Part shown: positions 1-5,218 of the stretch, piece by piece
Layout: each line of letters starts with the position of its first letter
How positions within the stretch are numbered: position 1 is the stretch's first letter
Source: Alphaproteobacteria bacterium
GTDB taxonomy: Bacteria; Pseudomonadota; Alphaproteobacteria; Puniceispirillales; Puniceispirillaceae
Direction: 5' to 3'
Assembly (NCBI GenBank): GCA_011525265.1
Contig: WTHV01000271.1
Span: 1-5,218 of the forward strand
Length of the DNA: 5,218 bases
The notes under the pieces: generated by a model
Told to the model about the DNA's origin: nothing
Databases searched by the model: none
Seen by the model: only the letters and a program-made list of their open reading frames with translations
Program-made: the position numbers and the translations under genes

Positions 1-1
1 C

Positions 2-352
2 ATAGGGGCTGTGCCGGTGTTTTGCTTGCCCGGAAACCCTGTTGCTGTTTTGGTTTGCTTTTATTTATTTGTGAAACCTGTTTTAGGTAAATTGTCACAT
101 TCGACCTTTAAGCCTCTGACATCATTGAAAATAAAGGCAGGGTTTTCCGCTAAAAAAGCACCAAATGAGCGGGCGGAATTTCGCCGCGTAAAACTAGCTT
201 TGACAAATGATGGCGAGACTGTCATGTTGCCGCATGGCCGAAAAGGGGCAGGGGTGTTGTCATCACTGACCGGGGCTGATGGACTGGCAGAGCTTCCCTA
301 TGAATTAGGAGAAGTTCCAGAAGGACAAAAACTGCCATTTATAATGCTTTAA
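2..352 (+). CDS. moeA: Molybdopterin molybdenumtransferase MoeA, C-terminal part (5' end outside window)
   Basis: This is the last 116 codons of a gene that begins upstream of the window; the frame is open from base 2. MoeA inserts molybdate into adenylylated molybdopterin in the cytoplasm, the final step in making molybdenum cofactor. The fragment opens within the end of the MoeA catalytic domain, with the family hallmark LPGNPVAV followed by a hydrophobic stretch and a K/R-P-x-L segment. The rest matches the C-terminal beta-barrel domain: a R-x-E-F-R-R-V strand, then GRKGAGVLSSLTGADGLAEL, the usual glycine-rich stretch ending in ADGL. Family members are about 400 residues, so roughly 70% is missing only because the window starts here. 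The TAA at 350-352 is followed after 16 nt by moaD, so the two are probably co-transcribed. Identity is confident from the motifs. Confidence 0.93.
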   Translation: MGAVPVFCLPGNPVAVLVCFYLFVKPVLGKLSHSTFKPLTSLKIKAGFSAKKAPNERAEFRRVKLALTNDGETVMLPHGRKGAGVLSSLTGADGLAELPYELGEVPEGQKLPFIML

Positions 353-368
353 AGAAAAAGGCAAGGTA

Positions 369-620
369 ATGGTAATTCGCTATTTCGCTTGGTTGCGAGA
401 TCACACTGGTTGTGCGCATGAGACAATCAAATGCCCACAAGAGGTGACGACAATTTCACAATTGATAAGCTATCTATCAGAAACCTCTGAGGGTCACAAA
501 GCGGCCTTTGCGCATGAGGGCGTAATCAAGGTTGCAATTAATCAAGAGTTCGCATCGCTTGAGGACAGTATTTCACCAGATGATGAGGTGGCTTTTTTCC
601 CACCAGTAACAGGGGGCTAG
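369..620 (+). CDS. moaD: Molybdopterin synthase small (sulfur-carrier) subunit MoaD
   Basis: MoaD is a ubiquitin-like sulfur carrier. Its C-terminal glycine is adenylylated and converted to a thiocarboxylate, which supplies the dithiolene sulfurs of molybdopterin when bound to MoaE. At 83 residues the protein has the usual family length. It begins with the beta strand VIRYFAWLRDHTG, typical of this fold, and ends in FFPPVTGG, the diagnostic MoaD tail with the exposed Gly-Gly. The ATG start is supported by an AAAAGG ribosome binding site at 356-361, 7 nt upstream. It sits 16 nt after moeA and 2 nt before moaE, as expected for co-produced subunits of one complex. Its own 3' end carries the moaE ribosome binding site. 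A free-standing ThiS is the main alternative, but the FPPVTGG ending and the moaE neighbour make MoaD much more likely. Confidence 0.95.
   Translation: MVIRYFAWLRDHTGCAHETIKCPQEVTTISQLISYLSETSEGHKAAFAHEGVIKVAINQEFASLEDSISPDDEVAFFPPVTGG
611..616 (+). promoter_or_regulatory. Ribosome binding site of moaE inside the moaD 3' end
   Basis: The run AGGGGG lies 6 nt before the TTG start of moaE. It overlaps the codons for the catalytic C-terminal Gly-Gly of MoaD. It supports the TTG start, since no ATG lies nearby in frame, and suggests that moaE translation is coupled to moaD termination, which would keep the two subunits in step. The coupling is inferred from spacing. Confidence 0.7.
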
Positions 621-622
621 CT

Positions 623-1075
623 TTGGCAACTGTTACGATCACCATTACCGAAGATGATATTGACCCCTCATTTGAGGTTGCACAGCTCAAAGATCAGGCA
701 GTGGGTGCCATTTCTTTATTCTTTGGCACCGTCAGGGATACAAACGGCAATCTTGCCGCCTTGCACCTTGAACATTATGAGGGCATGACACAAAAACAAA
801 TTAGCGCCATTGCAGATGAGGCATCTCGTAAATGGTCGTTGAACGGCATTCGCATTATCCACCGTGTGGGACGTCTTTTGCCACAAGATATGATTGTTAT
901 GGTTGCGGCTTCATCAGCCCATCGCGCTGACTCGCTAGAGGCAGTCCATTATATCATGGATTATTTAAAAACAGATGCACCTTTCTGGAAAGCAGAAGAA
1001 ACATCACAAGGCCTATCATGGGTTGATGCACGCATCACAGATGAGACAGCCAAACAGAAATGGCAGAAATCATAA
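623..1075 (+). CDS. moaE: Molybdopterin synthase large (catalytic) subunit MoaE
   Basis: MoaE is the catalytic subunit of molybdopterin synthase. As a MoaD2-MoaE2 heterotetramer it transfers two sulfurs onto precursor Z to form molybdopterin. The 150-residue length is normal. Visible family signatures are FFGTVRD at 33-39 (R38 matches the conserved active-site arginine), LEHYEGMT at 49-56, IHRVGRLLPQD at 79-89, SSAHR at 97-101 and MDYLKTDAPFWKAE at 112-125. In the last motif K116 and K123 correspond to the two catalytic lysines of the E. coli enzyme. The start is TTG, chosen because it is 2 nt after the moaD stop and 6 nt after a strong AGGGGG. The first 25 residues are divergent, which is usual. 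The stop codon sits in the loop of a possible hairpin (1062-1087). With moaD and moeA it forms a molybdenum-cofactor operon. Confidence 0.96.
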   Translation: MATVTITITEDDIDPSFEVAQLKDQAVGAISLFFGTVRDTNGNLAALHLEHYEGMTQKQISAIADEASRKWSLNGIRIIHRVGRLLPQDMIVMVAASSAHRADSLEAVHYIMDYLKTDAPFWKAEETSQGLSWVDARITDETAKQKWQKS

Positions 1076-1087
1076 AGTGATTTTGCC
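1062..1087 (+). repeat. Imperfect hairpin spanning the moaE stop codon
   Basis: GGCA-(G)-AAATCA at 1062-1072 can pair with TGATTT-TGCC at 1078-1087, giving 10 bp with one bulged G at 1066. The 5-nt loop TAAAG contains the moaE stop codon. There is no T-tract directly after it, so it is not a classical intrinsic terminator. It might stabilise the 3' end of the operon transcript or act as a weak terminator before the helicase gene. The stem is AT-rich and modest, so chance is possible. Confidence 0.35.
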
Positions 1088-1125
1088 GCTACGCATTTTA
1101 CTATGTATGAGAAAGTATTAGTCTT

Positions 1126-2823
1126 TTGACAAAATTTGACGAATTAGGCCTTGCAAAGCCTGTCCAAAAAGCCATCGCTTCACTTGGCTATGAGAAGCCA
1201 TCACCTATTCAGGCGGAAATGATCCCGATATTGCTTGAGGGCAATGATGCGATTGGTATTGCCCAAACAGGTACAGGCAAAACTGCAGCATTTTTATTGC
1301 CGCTATTGACCTTTTTATCGCGCCTGAATAGCCGCCCGCAAAAAGGCAAATGCGATGTGCTGATTTTGACCCCAACAAGAGAGCTTGCCTCTCAAATTCT
1401 GGATAATGCCAGAAAATACGGCCAGAATATGAAATTTGCCTCTGCCCTTATCGTTGGCGGGGCGCGCTATGAGGGACAGCTTCGTGCCCTTGCTAAAGGT
1501 GTGAATTTGATTGTCGCAACACCGGGGCGTCTGATTGACCACATTGAAACAGGCGCGGCTGATTTATCACATGTCAGCTATGTGGTGCTTGATGAGGCTG
1601 ATCAAATGCTTGATATGGGCTTTGTGCCAGCCATTCGTCAGATTATGTCTACCGTGCCAGATGAGCGTCAAACGATTTTGACCTCTGCTACAATGCCAAA
1701 GCCGATTGAAAAACTGGCTAATGAGCTTCTTAGCAGCCCAAAGCGCATTGCTGTTAGCCGTGAGTCAGAGCCTGCGAAAAATGTCCGTCAGGAAATCATC
1801 TTTGTGGATAAGCCACAAAAGCCAGCACAATTACTCTCAGTGCTTGATGAGCAAGATTGGTCAAAAGTCATTATCTTTACCAGAACCAAAAGAGGGGCTG
1901 ATAAGGTGCAGGTGCAATTGATTAAAAAGGGGATTATCGCCCAATCATTGCATGGTGATAAGTCCTTTGGGCAAAGACGTCATATTATGGATGAGTTCAA
2001 ATCTGGTGAAGTGCCCGTTTTGGTCGCTACAGATTTGGCAGGGCGCGGCCTCGATATCTCTGATGTGTCTTTGGTGGTCAATTATGATATTCCAAATATT
2101 GCAGAATCTTATGTCCATCGTATTGGTCGTACAGGCAGAGCAGGGCGTAAAGGTGTGGCTGTATCGCTTGTTGATAGATCTGAAAAAGCTTATTTAAGAG
2201 ATATCGAAAAATTGATGGGGGTCTCTCTAGGCGGTCAAAAAGGCACCGCGGTTGCGACCGATAGCAAATCATCAGGGGCAAAATCTTCTGAAAAGCGTGA
2301 AGGTGCATCTCAATGGAAGGGTAAGCCAGATCGCAAGAAAAAATTTGACGGTAAAAAATCTGATAAATTCGCCAAAGGCAGAGATGAGCGGAAGGCACGC
2401 GGTGAGGATGGCACAAGAGGCCCCGCACGCAAGCCTGCACGTCGCAAGGATAAACCAGTCTTTAATGAGGCTACCATCCTAGAAGAATTAGGCCTGCAAG
2501 ATGCCCCGCAACGCGGTGCAAAAGAGCGTTTTAGCAAAAATAAGGCCAAAAAAGGGTCTGATTATAAAGGCAGAACCCCCCGTAATTCCAATGATTTTAA
2601 CAATTCAGACAAGCCTAAATCACGTCAAGATGGGCGTCCGCAACGTCAAGATGACAGACCATCATCTGGTAAAGCTGCCCCTGCTAAACGCACCGGTGGC
2701 AAGCCAAATGCGAAAAAATCAGCTGGTAAAAGATCAGTAGGCCAAAATAAGACAGGCAATAACCGCATGAAGCGCAGTGCCAATTTCAAATCAGGGCGTA
2801 AAGGCGGGCGTGCCTCAGCCTAA
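1126..2823 (+). CDS. DEAD-box ATP-dependent RNA helicase, RhlE type, with long basic tail
   Basis: This is an ATP-dependent RNA-unwinding enzyme of the cytoplasm; bacterial relatives act in ribosome assembly, cold adaptation and RNA decay. All core motifs are present: an N-terminal F-x-x-L-G-L with Q29 of the Q motif, Walker A AQTGTGKT at 46-53, PTRELA at 83-88, TPGR at 132-135, DEAD at 156-159, SAT at 187-189, motif IV IIFTRTK at 249-255, motif V ATDLAGRGLD at 301-310 and motif VI HRIGRTGRAGR at 331-341. The core ends near residue 370. Residues 371-565 form a Lys/Arg-rich, low-complexity tail, likely disordered and RNA-binding, with one less basic segment near 447-460. At 565 residues it is longer than E. 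coli RhlE (about 450) because of this tail. The TTG start at 1126 is chosen because an in-frame TGA lies at 1108, no ATG occurs between, and GAGAAAG at 1109-1115 serves as ribosome binding site. It begins 50 nt after moaE. The exact subfamily (RhlE versus another RhlE-like paralogue) is not settled by eye, so no symbol is given. Confidence 0.95.
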   Translation: MTKFDELGLAKPVQKAIASLGYEKPSPIQAEMIPILLEGNDAIGIAQTGTGKTAAFLLPLLTFLSRLNSRPQKGKCDVLILTPTRELASQILDNARKYGQNMKFASALIVGGARYEGQLRALAKGVNLIVATPGRLIDHIETGAADLSHVSYVVLDEADQMLDMGFVPAIRQIMSTVPDERQTILTSATMPKPIEKLANELLSSPKRIAVSRESEPAKNVRQEIIFVDKPQKPAQLLSVLDEQDWSKVIIFTRTKRGADKVQVQLIKKGIIAQSLHGDKSFGQRRHIMDEFKSGEVPVLVATDLAGRGLDISDVSLVVNYDIPNIAESYVHRIGRTGRAGRKGVAVSLVDRSEKAYLRDIEKLMGVSLGGQKGTAVATDSKSSGAKSSEKREGASQWKGKPDRKKKFDGKKSDKFAKGRDERKARGEDGTRGPARKPARRKDKPVFNEATILEELGLQDAPQRGAKERFSKNKAKKGSDYKGRTPRNSNDFNNSDKPKSRQDGRPQRQDDRPSSGKAAPAKRTGGKPNAKKSAGKRSVGQNKTGNNRMKRSANFKSGRKGGRASA

Positions 2824-4000
2824 GGCATCAAAGAACTCTTGAAGATTGGCAAGTAAATCTTGGCAATCTTCAAGACCTGCATAAATGCGCATCAGATAGC
2901 CATCTGGCAAATCTGGTGCAAAAGCACGCATTTGTGGGGTTAACACAGCCTGCGTAATAAGGCTCTCAAACCCGCCCCAACTTGCCCCAATATGGAACAA
3001 GGACAAGTTATTCGCAGCCTCATCAATCACCTTTTGCGAGAGTGATGGCGAGAGCACGAAGCCGAATAAGCCGCAAGAGCCTGTGAAATCACGTTTAAAA
3101 ATCTCATGGTCAGGTGATGATTCAAGCGCCGGATGAAGAACAGCCTCAACATATTTTTGCTGTTCCACAAATCGCGCTAATGCCAAGCCATTTGCTTCTG
3201 ACTGTTTCAAGCGTAATGACATTGTCCGCAAACCGCGAACACCAAGATAGAGATCCTCTGGCCCAGCACACATCCCGAGAGCCGTTGTTGCAAAGCGCAG
3301 TTTTTGCATGAGCGCCTCTTGCACAGGCAATGCCTAAATTGACGTCTGAATGACCTGTGATATATTTCGTGGCCGCCTCAATGACGATATCAACCCCAAT
3401 ATTTAGCGCATTATGATGCAACGCTGTGCCCCATGTATTATCAATCATGGTGGTGATGTTATGCGCTTTGGCAATTGCCACCATGGCAGGGACATCTTGT
3501 AATTCAAATGTAAGAGAGCCGGGGCTTTCTAGATAGAGGACAGATGTGTTTGGCTTAATCAATTCGGCAATAGCGCCATTGATTCGTGCGCGATAGAATT
3601 CAACTTCAACGCCATAATTCGCGAGCATTTTGGTCACAAACCGCCGAGAGGAGCCATAGAGTGAATCTGGAAATAATATATGGTCACCTGATTTTGCGAA
3701 AGCGAGCAGGGCGGTATTGACAGCAGATAGACCTGATGGCGTAGAGATAGCATCATCTGCTTCATAAAGCGCGCAAATCGCTTGCTCAAAGGCCTGCGAT
3801 GTGGGGGTGCCTACACGGCCATAGTCAAATTCTGATGGCTCTTCCCCACGATATTGTGCCATACGTTCACTTAATATCGTTGATGCGCGGTAAATAGGCG
3901 GGTTTGGTATGCCATGATTGCCAGCAGGATTGATGCTAGTTGTGGTAAGAAGTGTTGTTTTATCAAAATCTGAATGTTTTGCCATGATATATCGCTTCAT
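2815..4000 (-). pseudogene. metC: Cystathionine beta-lyase (MetC-like), interrupted by a frameshift near 3320
   Basis: MetC is a cytoplasmic PLP enzyme that splits cystathionine into homocysteine, pyruvate and ammonia for methionine synthesis. The upstream frame (4000 down to about 3320) holds the PLP half. Numbered from the ATG at 4000, it has Y60-G-R62 (cofactor phosphate contact from the partner subunit), PSGLSA at 88-93, Y115, D187 in IDNTWG (pyridine nitrogen contact) and K212 in ATKYITGHSD (Schiff-base lysine). The other frame (about 3321 down to 2815) continues with CAGPEDLYLGVRGLRT, HPAL, KRDFTGSCGLFGFVL, SWGGFES and LMRIYAGLED, which carries the substrate-binding arginine. Joined as if one CA pair were lost from GCACAAG, the protein is 395 residues with family-typical spacing. 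As written, the first frame runs on into unrelated sequence and stops at 3146. The start may instead be the ATG at 3985 (MAKHSDFDKT); neither has a strong ribosome binding site. It could be a real decaying gene or a sequencing error, since both halves are otherwise well conserved. A related cystathionine gamma-synthase or gamma-lyase is less likely given IDNTWG and GHSD with SWGGFES. Confidence 0.88.
2837..2875. terminator. Near-perfect 17-bp inverted repeat at the convergent helicase/metC 3' ends, possible transcript end
   Basis: TCTTGAAGATTGGCAAG at 2837-2853 pairs with CTTGGCAATCTTCAAGA at 2859-2875. It forms 16 of 17 pairs, with a single G-G mismatch (2849/2863) and a 5-nt loop TAAAT. The left arm starts 13 nt after the helicase stop. 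The repeat also lies wholly within metC codons, in the segment encoding EDCQDLLANLQEF near the protein's end. Neither side has a long T-tract, so an intrinsic terminator is not proven. A 3'-end stabilising hairpin or bidirectional transcript boundary is the plausible role. Confidence 0.45.
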
Positions 4001-4144
4001 TTGGTAATTTCATGAGTTTTTGTCTATTTTTCGTGAAATAAACCTTTGCAACCCTCGCATTCTTGCATAGAGTAAGTGAATTGGGGGGGAGTGCGAGTTT
4101 CGCACTTAAAACCAAACTATCTAATTCTTTGAGGGAATGAAACA
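4001..4144. promoter_or_regulatory. Divergent metC/aapJ intergenic region
   Basis: These 144 bp must hold the promoters for both divergent genes. For aapJ the best sigma70-like pair I can see is TTGCAA at 4046-4051 and TAGAGT at 4068-4073, 16 nt apart. Each matches consensus at only 4 of 6 positions, so this is weak. The aapJ ribosome binding site GAGGGA (4131-4136) is strong and lies 8 nt before the ATG. Other visible structure is a run of seven G at 4083-4089, an inverted repeat at 4090-4106 and a related heptamer at 4055-4061. I could not pick a metC promoter with confidence. Confidence 0.5.
4090..4106. repeat. Short inverted repeat in the aapJ leader, candidate operator or leader hairpin
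   Basis: AGTGCGA (4090-4096) and TCGCACT (4100-4106) are perfect reverse complements around a 3-nt GTT spacer. It lies about 40 nt upstream of the aapJ start. A third, near-identical heptamer TCGCATT occurs at 4055-4061. It could be a repressor or activator site, or an RNA stem-loop in the aapJ 5' leader. No known regulator motif is recognised. Confidence 0.4.
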
Positions 4145-5158
4145 ATGAAAAAAATTTTGATCGCGATGGCCGGTCTTGCAGGTGTGGTTGCGGCTTCATC
4201 AGCAAATGCTGGCACTCTAGAAGATGTACGCGCACGCGGCCACCTGAACTGTGTTGTTAACACAGGTCTAACAGGCTTCGCGAGCCCAGATGATGCTGGT
4301 AACTGGACTGGCTTCGATGTTGAATTCTGCCGCGCTGTTGCTGCTGCTGTTCTTGGCGATGCGTCAAAGGTTGAGTTTGTAACTGCAACTGGTAAGACAC
4401 GCTTTACAAAGCTAGCTGCTGGTGAAGGTGAAATCTTGTCACGTAACACAACATGGACATTCAGCCGTGACGTTGACTTGGCACAGACATTTATCGGTGT
4501 AAACTACTATGACGGTCAGGCATTTATGGTGCCAGCAGACTTGGGCGTTAGCTCAGCGACTGAACTAGACGGTGCATCAGTATGTATCCAAACTGGTACA
4601 ACAACAGAATTGAACCTTGCTGAGTACTTCTCACGCAATGGCATTTCATATGAGCCAGTTCCAATCGAAACAAATGCAGAAGCACGCGAAAGCTACCTTG
4701 CTGGCCGTTGTGACGTTTACACAACAGACGGCTCAGGCCTTGCAGCAACACGTGCAACATTTGACAACCCAGATGCACACGTCATCTTGCCAGAAGTTGT
4801 ATCAAAAGAGCCTCTAGGTCCTGTCGTACGTGAAGGCGACGATAACTGGGCAGACATCGTATCATGGACACTTAAGGCTATGATGGCAGGTGAAGAGCTA
4901 GGTATCACATCAGCTAACGCAGCTCAGTTGGGCAGCCAGGTTAACGAAAACCCAGAAATCAACCGCCTATTGGGTGTTGATCCACTACAGGGTGCAGAAC
5001 AAGCTGGCCTATCAAGCGATTGGGCACTTAACATTCTTTCACAAGTTGGTAACTACGCAGAATCATTCGAGCGTAACTTGACACCACTTGGTCTGTCACG
5101 CGGCATGAACGCTCTTGCACGTGACGGTGGTCTACACTACATCCCACCAATCAAGTAA
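4145..5158 (+). CDS. aapJ: General L-amino-acid ABC transporter, periplasmic substrate-binding protein AapJ
   Basis: AapJ binds amino acids in the periplasm and delivers them to the AapQ-AapM permease driven by the ATPase AapP. The 337-residue protein is close to the usual 340. Residues 1-22 form a signal peptide: a KK start, a hydrophobic core and the A20-N-A22 cleavage site before G23. The mature part follows the family pattern: LEDVRARGHLNCVVNTGLTGF, WTGFDVEFCRAVAAAVLGD, LSRNTTWTFSRD at 98-109, YYDGQAFMV at 121-129, the ligand-contact loop QTGTTTELN at 149-157, GRCDVYTTDGSGL at 187-199, KEPLGPVVREGDDNW and a C-terminal HYIPP. Four cysteines (36, 62, 147, 189) are at positions I recall as conserved in AapJ and suit two disulfides. 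The ATG start is set by GAGGGA 8 nt upstream. Codons favour AAC and TAC, unlike the helicase, suggesting high expression. A strong terminator follows; aapQ, aapM and aapP would be expected beyond the window but cannot be seen. A paralogous binding protein of the same family with another substrate range is possible. Confidence 0.94.
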   Translation: MKKILIAMAGLAGVVAASSANAGTLEDVRARGHLNCVVNTGLTGFASPDDAGNWTGFDVEFCRAVAAAVLGDASKVEFVTATGKTRFTKLAAGEGEILSRNTTWTFSRDVDLAQTFIGVNYYDGQAFMVPADLGVSSATELDGASVCIQTGTTTELNLAEYFSRNGISYEPVPIETNAEARESYLAGRCDVYTTDGSGLAATRATFDNPDAHVILPEVVSKEPLGPVVREGDDNWADIVSWTLKAMMAGEELGITSANAAQLGSQVNENPEINRLLGVDPLQGAEQAGLSSDWALNILSQVGNYAESFERNLTPLGLSRGMNALARDGGLHYIPPIK

Positions 5159-5175
5159 TTGTTTGGTTGACGATT

Positions 5176-5210
5176 ATGAGGCGACTTATTATGAGTCGCC
5201 TCATTTTTTT
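5176..5210 (+). terminator. Intrinsic terminator or attenuator after aapJ
   Basis: ATGAGGCGACT (5176-5186) and AGTCGCCTCAT (5194-5204) form a perfect 11-bp stem with a 7-nt loop. T5204 begins a run of seven T through 5210, then A and three more T. It lies 17 nt after the aapJ stop. If transporter genes follow, it probably lets only part of transcription through, giving an excess of binding protein over membrane components, a common arrangement in such operons. This last point is inference. Confidence 0.92.
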
Positions 5211-5218
5211 ATTTCTGT

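Noticed and set aside
2078..2440. Minus-strand open frame opposite the helicase (120 codons)
   Set aside because: It has no recognisable motif and lies wholly antisense to a conserved helicase core and tail; it is a shadow. The same applies to 1315-1542 and 2310-2549 on the minus strand.
2811..2827. Small inverted repeat TGCCT/AGGCA around the helicase stop
   Set aside because: Only 5 bp with a 7-nt loop and no T-tract; too weak next to the 17-bp repeat just downstream.
2815..3330. Downstream metC frame as an independent gene
   Set aside because: It lacks the PLP-binding lysine and the whole cofactor half and begins in mid-domain, so it is the 3' part of the broken gene.
3300..3345. Programmed ribosomal frameshift in metC
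   Set aside because: No slippery heptamer or rare-codon/stop pause occurs at the junction, the shifted frame has no early stop, and MetC enzymes are not known to be made this way. A simple 2-nt deletion fits the spacing better.
4046..4073. Sigma70 promoter TTGCAA-16-TAGAGT for aapJ as a separate confident feature
   Set aside because: Both hexamers match consensus at only 4 of 6 positions and the spacing is slightly short, so it is mentioned only within the intergenic entry.
3963..4449. Minus-strand open frames across the aapJ start and leader
   Set aside because: They run antisense to the signal peptide and first domain of aapJ, show no family motif, and would cover the promoter region.
1..5218. 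Mobile element, CRISPR array, prophage or toxin-antitoxin system
   Set aside because: No transposase, integrase, regularly spaced repeats or small paired genes were seen; all long frames are explained by housekeeping genes.

Overview
The window looks like bacterial chromosome, most likely from a mid-GC (by eye mid-40s %) alphaproteobacterium, possibly marine. The main clue is the last gene. It closely resembles AapJ, the periplasmic binding protein of the general L-amino-acid ABC transporter, and it lies divergently next to a metC-like gene, an arrangement I associate with alphaproteobacteria. The lineage is inferred from protein resemblance and gene order, not from a search.

Layout. (1) Positions 2-1075, plus strand: a compact molybdenum-cofactor cluster. 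It holds the 3' end of moeA (molybdenum insertion), then moaD and moaE, the small and large subunits of molybdopterin synthase. Gaps are 16 and 2 nt, so this is almost certainly one operon. (2) Positions 1126-2823, plus strand: a DEAD-box RNA helicase of the RhlE type with a complete two-domain core and a basic, low-complexity tail of about 195 residues. (3) Positions 2815-4000, minus strand: a metC-like cystathionine beta-lyase gene, broken by one frameshift near 3320. Its stop overlaps the helicase 3' end by 9 bp. (4) Positions 4001-4144: a divergent intergenic region with a short inverted repeat and a good ribosome binding site. (5) Positions 4145-5158, plus strand: aapJ, intact, with a signal peptide and codon use typical of a highly expressed gene. 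It is followed by a textbook intrinsic terminator at 5176-5210.

How the genes relate: MoaD and MoaE together convert precursor Z (cPMP) to molybdopterin, and MoeA then loads molybdate. The helicase is a housekeeping RNA-remodelling protein with no evident link to its neighbours. MetC cleaves cystathionine to homocysteine in methionine synthesis, while AapJ captures amino acids outside the inner membrane.

I see no mobile element, CRISPR array, tRNA or rRNA, and no evidence of a new multi-gene system. The observations most worth checking are the metC frameshift, whose geometry fits loss of one CA dinucleotide, and a near-perfect 17-bp inverted repeat inside the metC 3' end, 13 nt past the helicase stop, which may serve as a hidden transcript end for one or both convergent genes. 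Smaller points are a trio of TCGCAYT heptamers upstream of aapJ and the sharp codon-use contrast between aapJ and the helicase.
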